From the NCBI GenBank assembly GCA_963692465.1, contig OY829943.1, forward strand, positions 3,410,001 through 3,474,000: a stretch of 64,000 bases of DNA. The letters are read 5' to 3'. A model generated the notes under the pieces. The model searched no databases. It was not told the origin of the DNA and saw only the letters and a list, made by a program, of their open reading frames with translations. The position numbers and the translations under genes are program-made. Positions 25,322 through 33,075 of the stretch are shown piece by piece (within the stretch, counting starts at the first letter, position 1; each line of letters opens with the position of its first letter). The DNA comes from JAUZOB01 sp963692465. GTDB lineage: Bacteria > Bacteroidota > Bacteroidia > Bacteroidales > Prolixibacteraceae.

Positions 25322-26683
25322 ATGTCTGAATATAAAATATATATGCCCAAGTTGGGTGAGAGTGTTCAGGAGGCAACCATTACCAAATGGTTTGTCAAAG
25401 AAGGGGATTCGGTCGAGGAAGATACTTCTCTTTTTGAGGTCGCTACCGATAAAGTTGATTCCGAAATTCCGTCGCCCGTTGACGGGATCGTTAAAAAAAT
25501 TCTGTTTGAACAAGATGCGGTTGTTCCGGTGGGTGAAGTTGTGCTGATTCTTGAAGTTGAAGGAGAGGCGGACGAACCAACGCCTAATGTTGATGAGATT
25601 CCTTCAACGAATGAAAAAAGCGGGGAGAAGGCTGCTGCCGAAGTAGAAAGTTCAGTGGCAAAGGAAACAATAGAAGGTGAAGTTAAAGATATTAACAAGT
25701 TAAGTAACCGGTTCTTTTCTCCTCTGGTTAAGAGTATTGCTGAAAAAGAAGGACTGTCGGTTTCGGAGCTGGAACGAATTCAGGGTAGTGGCGATGGGGA
25801 CCGGGTTCAGAAAGCGGATGTTCTGAATTATCTGGAGCAGAAGAAATCACCGGTTCAAACTAAAGTATCGGCTGTTCCGGCTGAAGTGCCCGGAGTAAAA
25901 GAAAACGTTCCTCCTGCTGCCGCATCGGTTAAAACGTCGCCGGCTCAGGAGAAGTCGGTTGTTCAAGTCGGTCAGGACGATACGGTGCAGGCCATGGACC
26001 GCGTGAGAAAACTTATTGCACAACACATGGTCGACTCCAAACATATTGCGGCCCATGTTACGGCAATGGTCGAGGCGGATGTGACGAATCTTGTGCAATG
26101 GCGGACTAAGATGAAAGATTTGTTTGCGTCGCAATATGGCGAGAAACTTACCTATATGCCGATGTTTATTGAGGCAACAGCGCGGGCTTTGTCAGAATTC
26201 CCGATGGTCAATTCTTCGATTGACGGGGATCAGATTATTCTTCGGGGGCACCGAAATATTGGAATTGCAGTTGCCAAACCAGACGGGAATCTGGTCGTTC
26301 CGGTACTGAAAGATGCTGATGAAAAGAATCTGCTTGGTCTTACCCGTGAGATGAATCATCTGGCTAATAATGCAAGAATCAACAAGCTTTCGCCGGATGA
26401 TTATCAGGGCGGGACTTTTACCATAACGAATTTCGGATCGTTTAAAAACTTGTTTGGAACCCCGATTATTAACCAGCCGCAAGTTGCGATTCTGGCTACA
26501 GGTAGTATTGAAAAGAAGCCGGCGGTGGTTGAAACGTCCGTTGGGGATGTGATTGCAATCCGTCACAAGATGTTCCTTTCACTGTCTTATGATCATCGTG
26601 TTGTGGACGGGGCTTTAGGTGGAGCGTTCCTGCGCAGAATTGCCGATTTGCTTGAACAATGGGATGTTAACCGGGTTATCTAA
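25322..26683 (+). CDS. 2-oxoacid dehydrogenase E2, dihydrolipoyl acyltransferase
   Basis: The 453-aa E2 has an N-terminal lipoyl domain with lipoyl-Lys44 in TDKVDSEIP, a peripheral-subunit-binding domain near 130-170 (FFSPLVKSIAEKEGLSV), and a catalytic domain with His425 in SYDHRVVDG. Two acidic or Ala/Pro-rich linkers separate them. It transfers acyl groups from E1 to CoA. ATG 25322 gives the standard MSEYKIYMPKLGES start; a GTG two codons earlier is less likely. The fused E1 gene follows after 27 bp. The pairing with a BCKDH-like E1 suggests branched-chain 2-oxoacids, though other 2-oxoacids are possible. No E3 gene is adjacent. Confidence 0.92.
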   Translation: MSEYKIYMPKLGESVQEATITKWFVKEGDSVEEDTSLFEVATDKVDSEIPSPVDGIVKKILFEQDAVVPVGEVVLILEVEGEADEPTPNVDEIPSTNEKSGEKAAAEVESSVAKETIEGEVKDINKLSNRFFSPLVKSIAEKEGLSVSELERIQGSGDGDRVQKADVLNYLEQKKSPVQTKVSAVPAEVPGVKENVPPAAASVKTSPAQEKSVVQVGQDDTVQAMDRVRKLIAQHMVDSKHIAAHVTAMVEADVTNLVQWRTKMKDLFASQYGEKLTYMPMFIEATARALSEFPMVNSSIDGDQIILRGHRNIGIAVAKPDGNLVVPVLKDADEKNLLGLTREMNHLANNARINKLSPDDYQGGTFTITNFGSFKNLFGTPIINQPQVAILATGSIEKKPAVVETSVGDVIAIRHKMFLSLSYDHRVVDGALGGAFLRRIADLLEQWDVNRVI

Positions 26684-26710
26684 ATCAAAGCTTTAAAAAA
26701 ATCTACAATC

Positions 26711-28753
26711 ATGTCTGAAGATAAAACTTATTCAATAAAAACGACCGACAAAGAAGTTCTTCGCAAGTGGCTTCATCTGTTGCTATTGGGAAGAACCATT
26801 GATGAGAAAGCTCCGAATTATCTGAAGCAGGCAATCGGATGGTCTTTCCATGCGCCCTATGCTGGTCACGATGGAATTCAACTGGCAATCGGACAGGTTT
26901 TTGACCGGGAGACCGATCATCTGTTCCCTTATTATCGTGATATGCTAACTACGATTTCGGCCGGATTGACTGCTGAAGAAATTATTCTGAACGGAATATC
27001 CAGAGCGACCGATGTTTCTTCGGGCGGACGGCATATGTCGAATCATTTTGCTAAACCGGCATGGCATATTCATAATGTTTCGTCGTCGGTTGGGAATCAT
27101 GCTCTTCATGCGGCAGGTGTTGCCCGTGCCATTAAATACTACGGACAGAAGGGGGTGGCCATTGTATCACAAGGCGAATCGTCAATATCCGAGGGGTATG
27201 TTTATGAGGCGATAAATGGTGCTTCACGAGAAAAATTGCCGGTTATATTTGTCATTCAGGATAATGGATATGGCATATCGGTCCCCAAAAAAGATCAGAC
27301 TGCTAATCCTAAAGTTGCTCAGAATTTCAGCGGGTTTAAAAACCTTCACATCATCTATTGCAACGGAAAGGATGTTTTCGATTCGATGAATGCAATGATC
27401 GAAGCCAAAAGGTATGTGCTCGAAAACGGAATTCCCGTTATGGTGCATGCTAATTGCGTTCGGATTCATTCGCATTCCAATTCGGATCGTCATGAACTTT
27501 ACCGCGATGAAGGAGAATTGAATTATGTTGCGGAATACGATCCGTTGGCCAAATTTGAGCGCATGCTCGTTCGCTATGAACGCTTTACCGAAGAAGAACT
27601 GACTGCGATCAGGAAGGAGGCTAAAGAGGAGGTTAAAATTGCTAATAAGAAGGCCTTGAAAGCTCCTGATCCGGATCCGGCATCAATCTATGATTTTGTA
27701 TATCCGGAGCCGTATAAGGGGGATAAATATCCGAACGGGACAGACGGTTACGAGGGTGAAGAGGTGAAAATGGTCCAGGCTATCAATGAGACGTTAAAAG
27801 CTGAATTCAGGCTTAATCCGGATACTTTTATCTGGGGACAGGATATGGCGAATAAAGAGAAGGGTGGGGTATTTAATATATCGAAGGGCATGCAGCAGGA
27901 ATTTGGCGAAAAGAGGGTTTTTAATGCTCCGATTGCTGAAGATTATATTCTGGGAACGGCCAATGGGATGAGTCGGTTTAACGATAAAATCAGAATTGTA
28001 GTTGAAGGGGCTGAATTTGCCGATTATTTCTGGCCGGCCATGGAGCAATATGTCGAATCGAGTCACGATTACTGGCGGTCAAACGGACAGTTTGTCCCGA
28101 ATGTCGTTATTCGTCTGGCTGCCGGTGGTTATATCGGGGGCGGATTATACCATTCCCAGACAACGGAGGCTGCTTTGTCTACTTTTCCCGGGGTACGGAT
28201 TATTTACCCGTCTTATGCCGACGATGCAGCCGGACTGTTGCGTACGGCAATTCGATCAAGAGGTATTACCCTGATGTATGAGCCTAAGGCTCTTTACAAT
28301 GCACCGGTGGCTGCTGCTTCTTTTCCGGATGATTATGAGATTCCGTTCGGAAAGGCCCGGATTCGCAGAGAGGGAACTGATCTGACTATGATTACTTACG
28401 GCAATACGACGCACATGTGTGTCGAAGCAGCGGAGATTATCGAAAAAGAACTGGGAAAAAGAGTTGAAGTGATTGATCTGCGATCTCTTATCCCTCTGGA
28501 TAAAGAAACTATTATTCAATCGGTTAAGAAGACCAGTAAGGCCCTTGTGGTTCATGAAGATAAAGTCTTTTCGGGTTTTGGCGGAGAACTTTCGGCGACC
28601 ATCATGGAGGAGGCGTTTGAATATCTTGACGGTCCGGTAAAAAGGGTTGGATCGCCTTTCACTCCGGTAGGATTTAATCATGTTCTGGAAAAAGCAATAC
28701 TGCCCGATACCGATCGGATTGTACGTGCAGCCAGGGAATTGTTAGCTTATTAA
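26711..28753 (+). CDS. fused E1 alpha-beta of a branched-chain-type 2-oxoacid dehydrogenase
   Basis: The 680-aa protein joins an E1-alpha region (about 1-330) to an E1-beta region (about 345-680) in one chain. The alpha part has the thiamine-diphosphate signature beginning GESSISEG and ending QDNGYGIS, the pattern of branched-chain enzymes rather than GDG. The beta part has APIAEDYILGTANGMS and the C-terminal domain (LTMITYGNTTHMC, VIDLRSLIPLD). It decarboxylates 2-oxoacids and passes the acyl unit to the E2 encoded just upstream. The fused form is known in some Bacteroidetes. The next gene starts 1 bp after the stop. Confidence 0.92.
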   Translation: MSEDKTYSIKTTDKEVLRKWLHLLLLGRTIDEKAPNYLKQAIGWSFHAPYAGHDGIQLAIGQVFDRETDHLFPYYRDMLTTISAGLTAEEIILNGISRATDVSSGGRHMSNHFAKPAWHIHNVSSSVGNHALHAAGVARAIKYYGQKGVAIVSQGESSISEGYVYEAINGASREKLPVIFVIQDNGYGISVPKKDQTANPKVAQNFSGFKNLHIIYCNGKDVFDSMNAMIEAKRYVLENGIPVMVHANCVRIHSHSNSDRHELYRDEGELNYVAEYDPLAKFERMLVRYERFTEEELTAIRKEAKEEVKIANKKALKAPDPDPASIYDFVYPEPYKGDKYPNGTDGYEGEEVKMVQAINETLKAEFRLNPDTFIWGQDMANKEKGGVFNISKGMQQEFGEKRVFNAPIAEDYILGTANGMSRFNDKIRIVVEGAEFADYFWPAMEQYVESSHDYWRSNGQFVPNVVIRLAAGGYIGGGLYHSQTTEAALSTFPGVRIIYPSYADDAAGLLRTAIRSRGITLMYEPKALYNAPVAAASFPDDYEIPFGKARIRREGTDLTMITYGNTTHMCVEAAEIIEKELGKRVEVIDLRSLIPLDKETIIQSVKKTSKALVVHEDKVFSGFGGELSATIMEEAFEYLDGPVKRVGSPFTPVGFNHVLEKAILPDTDRIVRAARELLAY

Positions 28754-28754
28754 A

Positions 28755-29267
28755 ATGAAAGAGATGAAAAAAATCGGTTTGTTTTACAGCTTTAATACTC
28801 AAAGCACGGCATCCGTTGCAAAGCGGATAAAAGAGGCTTTCGGAGAAGGCGCGATTGAAGAAGTCAATGCAGAGAATCTCTCTTCGGAGAAGTTATTATC
28901 GTATGAAAATCTGATATTAGGGGTTCCGACCTGGTTTGACGGGGAATTGCCCAATTACTGGGATGAGTTTGTTCCGGCTCTTCTTGATCTGGATCTTCAG
29001 GGCAAGAAAGTCGCAATCTTCGGATTGGGGGACCAAAAACAATATCCCGATAATTTTTGTGATGCAGTTGGAACAGTGGCTGACCTTTTATCTAAAAGAG
29101 GGGCAACGATCGTTGGAGAAACGTTAAATGAGAACTACACTTTTGACGCTTCTTTGGCTCTTCGTGTCAATCATTTTTGCGGGCTGATTCTTGATGGGGA
29201 TAATCAGCCGGAACTTAGCGCTCCTCGCATAGAAGAATGGGTAGACGGACTGAAAAAGGTCTTTTGA
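28755..29267 (+). CDS. fldA: flavodoxin
   Basis: The 170-aa protein is a long-chain flavodoxin: an N-terminal FMN phosphate loop of the type SFNTQSTASVAKRI, then the isoalloxazine-binding loops GVPTWFDGELP and FGLGDQKQYPDNF. It carries electrons at low potential between oxidoreductases. A second ATG at 28764 may be the true start, since AAAGAG precedes it. Overlap in spacing with the E1 gene (1 bp) implies co-transcription, which links the flavodoxin to 2-oxoacid oxidation or to a ferredoxin/flavodoxin-dependent partner elsewhere. Confidence 0.9.
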   Translation: MKEMKKIGLFYSFNTQSTASVAKRIKEAFGEGAIEEVNAENLSSEKLLSYENLILGVPTWFDGELPNYWDEFVPALLDLDLQGKKVAIFGLGDQKQYPDNFCDAVGTVADLLSKRGATIVGETLNENYTFDASLALRVNHFCGLILDGDNQPELSAPRIEEWVDGLKKVF

Positions 29268-29441
29268 TGTATTTTGTAATAGTCTCAAATACAAGTGTTT
29301 GTGTTTGAGGTGTAGTGGGGAGTTTGTTAAAGTTATAAAAATCAATGCCTTAGGTTGCATTGAGTGCGTTTTTGTCCGTAATATTTTGATATAATGAATT
29401 TTAGCCTTATATTCGTATCCTTAACCCCCTAAAACTATTGG

Positions 29442-30368
29442 ATGGGAATAAAGAAAAGAGCCATAGTCCGAAGTCTGTTTATTGCATCTGTTATCTCATT
29501 TTCAGCATGCCATAAAGCAGAAGATCGAAAGAAAAACCACACGAATAAACCGCATTTAGAATACACTCAACTTCCCTCTGTCCCCCAAGATCACAAAAGT
29601 AAAGATTCGATTTATGTAAAGCCGGTCATTTATAAAAAAATGGTCAGGGTAGCTAATTTGGGTTCGGACGAGAAAAAAGAAAAATTTATCCATGTTTTAC
29701 TTCCTGCAGTTTTAACGATTCAGAATAGACTCAAACAAAAACTAAGCCGAGTCACTCTGATTGAAAGTAAGATAGCCCGGAAAGAACCGGTTCCCGCAGA
29801 AGATCATTTATACCTGAGTAGTCTAATGGAAGAATACCAGGCCAGGGATATTCTGGATTTGAAAAAACGACTCAAACCTCACATGACAAGTCTTGTTATT
29901 GCACAAGCTGCTGCCGAATCGGGGTGGGGAACTTCTCAATTATGTACTAAGGCTAATAATTTGTTCGGGATGACTTCAGTCCTGGCGCCCAACAGTAAAG
30001 GATCATACACCTATAGGGTAGGAAATAGGACCGTGGTTATGCGTCGCTATCCAAGTCTATTGAAGTCAATTGAACATTATTTTTTCGTAATAGCAATTGC
30101 TAAGTCATACGAGAATTTCAGAGAAAAAAGATGGCAGGGTTGTCATCTGAATAAATTAATTGCAGAACTCACTTCTTATTCAGAGCAGAAATCGTATTAT
30201 GGAAATTTTCTTCGCGGAATAATTAGTCAAAATGAGTTAAAACGTTACGACATTTATCAGATTGATAAATCGGTCTTAAAACAAATTAAAAAAACCACGA
30301 AACCGGTTCATTTTCTTGGGAATGTTATTTTTCACCCACCTGTCTTTAGTGCATTCATCACTAAATAA
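29442..30368 (+). CDS. Bax-like glucosaminidase lipoprotein
   Basis: The 308-aa protein has a lipoprotein signal (lipobox FSAC, Cys23) and a glucosaminidase/Bax-like domain from about 145. The catalytic-Glu motif is AQAAAESGWGTSQL, followed by NNLFGM and an S/T/Y-rich substrate cleft (SYTYRVGNRTVVMRRY). Enzymes of this family cut peptidoglycan between GlcNAc and MurNAc. Residues 25-140 are a basic, helical spacer. It is flanked by gaps and probably monocistronic; a role in envelope remodelling is inferred. Confidence 0.8.
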   Translation: MGIKKRAIVRSLFIASVISFSACHKAEDRKKNHTNKPHLEYTQLPSVPQDHKSKDSIYVKPVIYKKMVRVANLGSDEKKEKFIHVLLPAVLTIQNRLKQKLSRVTLIESKIARKEPVPAEDHLYLSSLMEEYQARDILDLKKRLKPHMTSLVIAQAAAESGWGTSQLCTKANNLFGMTSVLAPNSKGSYTYRVGNRTVVMRRYPSLLKSIEHYFFVIAIAKSYENFREKRWQGCHLNKLIAELTSYSEQKSYYGNFLRGIISQNELKRYDIYQIDKSVLKQIKKTTKPVHFLGNVIFHPPVFSAFITK

Positions 30369-30372
30369 TGAT

Positions 30373-30380
30373 TATATTTG
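30373..30380 (+). promoter_or_regulatory. putative mgsA promoter, -7 element
   Basis: TATATTTG matches TAnnTTTG 23 bp before the mgsA start; a TTTAG at about 30346-30350 is a poor -33 candidate. Confidence 0.45.
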
Positions 30381-30403
30381 TAGTATAATTAAATAACACT
30401 CAA

Positions 30404-30874
30404 ATGAAAAAGAAAGTAATTGCGCTTGTTGCGCATGACAATCGGAAACATGATTTGAAGGAATGGGTTGAATACAATTGGGAACAATTTATTCCTCATC
30501 AATTAGTTGCTACAGGTACCACAGGAAAATTAGTTGAAGAAGCTATTAGTGCTAAGTGCCTGAAGAACAATGAAACTCCTCCTCACGTTTTGAAATTAAA
30601 ATCAGGTCCATTAGGTGGCGATCAACAATTAGGTGCCATGATTAGTGAAGGAAAAGTCGATATGTTGTTTTTCTTTTGGGATCCGATGGAACCGCAGCCT
30701 CATGATGTAGATGTAAAAGCACTACTTAGAATCAGCGCTCTTTATAATATTCCTACGGCAACCAATCGCTCTACAGCTGATTTTATGATCTCTTCTTCGC
30801 TGTTTCACAAAGATTATACTCCGATTGTGAAGGATTATAGCTCTTACATTACCAGAACGTTGAAAAGTATTTAG
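30404..30874 (+). CDS. mgsA: methylglyoxal synthase
   Basis: The 156-aa protein matches methylglyoxal synthase. It begins IALVAHDNRKHDL, followed by the phosphate-binding TGTTGKLVEE, SGPLGGDQQLGAMI and the catalytic-region motif FFWDPMEPQPHDVDVKAL. It converts dihydroxyacetone phosphate to methylglyoxal and phosphate, a bypass of lower glycolysis used when sugar phosphates accumulate. The length is normal for the family. It has its own likely promoter and stands alone. Confidence 0.95.
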   Translation: MKKKVIALVAHDNRKHDLKEWVEYNWEQFIPHQLVATGTTGKLVEEAISAKCLKNNETPPHVLKLKSGPLGGDQQLGAMISEGKVDMLFFFWDPMEPQPHDVDVKALLRISALYNIPTATNRSTADFMISSSLFHKDYTPIVKDYSSYITRTLKSI

Positions 30875-30932
30875 TTTCTTAACGTTTATTTTAAATGGAA
30901 TATGTTGTGACAAATAAATTCGATATTTTTTA

Positions 30933-31175
30933 ATGTTTCTATTTATTTCAGGAGTGATTCCTAAAATCATCCGGCAACAGACAGCAGATGCAGTCTATTG
31001 TTTTAATTGTCATAATACATTAAGGTGGACTTTAATCAAAGAAGTTTCGTGGATTTCTTTGTTTTTCGTCCCCATTATTCCTTTAAGGACGCGCTATTTT
31101 GCACAGTGTCCGATCTGTTTGTCTGAACATTCTATCTCGAAAGAATCGTTTGAACAACAGACTATCAGTATCTAA
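30933..31175 (+). CDS. small zinc-ribbon membrane-associated protein
   Basis: The 80-aa product has a CxxC pair (YCFNCHNT) and a second pair (QCPICLSEH) around a hydrophobic segment (WISLFFVPIIPL). This is the layout of zinc-ribbon_15-type small proteins. The metal site is likely cytoplasmic or at the membrane surface. The function is unknown. A terminator follows at 31212. Confidence 0.6.
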   Translation: MFLFISGVIPKIIRQQTADAVYCFNCHNTLRWTLIKEVSWISLFFVPIIPLRTRYFAQCPICLSEHSISKESFEQQTISI

Positions 31176-31211
31176 TTCTCTCCTCCTTTTTTAGTTTATT
31201 ATCTTGTTGCT

Positions 31212-31235
31212 CCGTGAATTAATTCACGGTTTTTA
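31212..31235 (+). terminator. terminator after the zinc-ribbon gene
   Basis: CCGTGAATT and AATTCACGG form a perfect 9-bp arm palindrome followed by TTTTTATT. Confidence 0.75.
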
Positions 31236-31384
31236 TTCTTCTTTTTGTTTGAGAATTCTTCTGAAACAGCGATTCAAAATCGTAACTTATTGGGTTGATT
31301 CGTGATTGTTCTCCTGGTAATTTTATTGGGAATAGTGATGAAGTGTGTGTAACTTTGATAGATTCGTTATCAAAAATACATTCT

Positions 31385-32149
31385 ATGTCAGAACTAATAA
31401 AAAAAGCAGCACAGGCACTAAAGAACTCCCATTGTAATGTTGTATTTACAGGAGCGGGAGTTAGTGTTGAAAGTGGAATCCCTCCCTTCCGTGGAGCAAC
31501 TGGATTGTGGAGTAAATACGACCCGAAAGTTCTTGATCTGGACTATTTTTATAGTAATCCCCAAGATGCATGGATTCATATTCGTGAGATTTTTTATGAT
31601 TTTTTCGGACAGGCAAAACCGAATGCAGCGCACCGGGTTATTGCCCGGATGGAAAAGGAAAATCTTTTAAAGTGTGTGATCACTCAGAATATTGATAATC
31701 TGCACCAGGAGGCCGGAAGCAAAGTGATTTACGAATTTCATGGAAATTCTCAGACGTTGGTTTGTACTCGTTGTGGGAAAAAATTCCCGGTTAAGAATGT
31801 TAATCTGAAACAGCTTCCCCCTAAATGTGATGTGGATGGGACTGTTTTGAAACCCGATTTTGTATTTTTTGGAGAAGGAATTCCCAGTGAGGCCTATACT
31901 CGTTCTTTTGAGGCGGCCCGTCAAGCTGATGTTTTCCTGATTATCGGAACAACCGGAGAGGTTATGCCGGCTTCAATGGTTCCTCAGGAGGCTAAAAGAA
32001 ATGGAGCTTTGATTATAGAAATCAACCCGGAAAAATCACTTTATACCGATCGGCTGACAGATATTTATTTGCAGGGTAAAGCAGGTGAGGTTATGTTGGA
32101 AATCGAAAAAGAACTGTTTTCGGTGACCAAACAGGAGGTTTGTTCGTAG
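31385..32149 (+). CDS. Sir2-family NAD-dependent protein deacylase
   Basis: From ATG 31385 the 254-aa protein has all sirtuin motifs: GAGVSVESGIPPFRG for NAD binding, the catalytic-pocket QNIDNLH with the general-base His in YEFHGN, and LIIGTTGEVMPAS and EINPE for the Rossmann fold. A zinc module is present as CTRCG and PPKCDVDG; the usual fourth Cys is replaced by Asp. It removes acyl groups from lysines, producing nicotinamide and O-acyl-ADP-ribose. An in-frame start at 31295 would add 30 unconserved residues. It appears monocistronic. Confidence 0.92.
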   Translation: MSELIKKAAQALKNSHCNVVFTGAGVSVESGIPPFRGATGLWSKYDPKVLDLDYFYSNPQDAWIHIREIFYDFFGQAKPNAAHRVIARMEKENLLKCVITQNIDNLHQEAGSKVIYEFHGNSQTLVCTRCGKKFPVKNVNLKQLPPKCDVDGTVLKPDFVFFGEGIPSEAYTRSFEAARQADVFLIIGTTGEVMPASMVPQEAKRNGALIIEINPEKSLYTDRLTDIYLQGKAGEVMLEIEKELFSVTKQEVCS

Positions 32150-32211
32150 CGAAAAAACAGTGTGGCGTATAAAAAATAACCCGAAAAGAAGGCTCTTTAA
32201 GTTAAATCGTT

Positions 32212-32219
32212 TAAATTTG
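32212..32219 (+). promoter_or_regulatory. putative promoter -7 element for the SDR gene
   Basis: TAAATTTG matches TAnnTTTG 27 bp before the ATG at 32247. Confidence 0.4.
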
Positions 32220-32246
32220 CCGGTCTATAAATTTTAAATTAGGAAT

Positions 32247-32996
32247 ATGAAAAAGCTACTGGAAGGAAAAACAGCCATTGTAACCGGAGCCTCAAGGGGT
32301 ATTGGCAAATGTATAGCATTAAAATTCGCTGAAGAAGGTTGTAACATAGCTTTTACGGACTTATTTTATGACGATATAGCTAAAGCTACCGAAAAGGAAA
32401 TTTCAGCTTTGGGTGTTAAAGCAAAAGGGTTTGCTTCGGATGCCAGTAAGTATGATGATACGATTCGTGTTGTTGATGAAATTTTGAAGGAATTCGGAAC
32501 CGTTGACGTTTTGGTAAACAATGCCGGTATTACTAAAGACGGTGCGTTGAAAAGAATGAGCGAAGGTCAATGGGATGCTGTAATTGCTGTAAACCTGAAA
32601 TCAGTATTCAATTTCACAAAGGCTGTACAGCCGAGTATGTGGAAAAAAGGATCGGGAAGTATTATCAACATGAGTTCTGTTGTTGGTGTTTCCGGCAATG
32701 CTAATCAGGTAAATTATTCTGCATCGAAAGCTGGCATCATCGGCGTTACCAAATCGGTAGCCAAAGAATTCGGCACAAGAAATATCCGTTGTAATGCAAT
32801 TGCACCGGGATTTATCATTACCGATATGACTGCAAAACTTACTGATGAAGTTCGCAAGGCATGGGAACAAACAATTCCATTGCATCGTGGAGGAACTCCT
32901 GAAGAAGTTGCTAAAGTTGCTTTATTCCTGGCATCAGATCTTGCTTCTTATGTAAGCGGACAGGTTATCCACGTTTGTGGAGCAATGAATTGCTAG
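32247..32996 (+). CDS. fabG: FabG-like 3-oxoacyl-ACP reductase
   Basis: The 249-aa short-chain dehydrogenase has TGASRGIGK for NADP binding, NNAGI, and the catalytic Ser-Tyr-Lys in SSVVGVSGN and NYSASKAG, followed by NAIAPGFIITDM. Sequence and length match FabG, which reduces 3-oxoacyl-ACP in fatty-acid elongation. It ends CGAMNC; FabG proteins commonly end in a Gly-Met motif of this kind. It is not next to other fab genes, so a related SDR activity is possible. A terminator follows at 33014. Confidence 0.85.
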   Translation: MKKLLEGKTAIVTGASRGIGKCIALKFAEEGCNIAFTDLFYDDIAKATEKEISALGVKAKGFASDASKYDDTIRVVDEILKEFGTVDVLVNNAGITKDGALKRMSEGQWDAVIAVNLKSVFNFTKAVQPSMWKKGSGSIINMSSVVGVSGNANQVNYSASKAGIIGVTKSVAKEFGTRNIRCNAIAPGFIITDMTAKLTDEVRKAWEQTIPLHRGGTPEEVAKVALFLASDLASYVSGQVIHVCGAMNC

Positions 32997-33013
32997 ATTT
33001 TACCTTAAGATAT

Positions 33014-33047
33014 AAAAAATGGGACTTATTACTAAGTCCCATTTTTT
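33014..33047. terminator. bidirectional terminator between fabG and clpC
   Basis: AAAAAATGGGACTTA and TAAGTCCCATTTTTT form a strong stem with a short loop and tracts on both strands, between converging genes. Confidence 0.85.
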
Positions 33048-33075
33048 GTTCTATTTAATGCCGATCGGCTATTCC

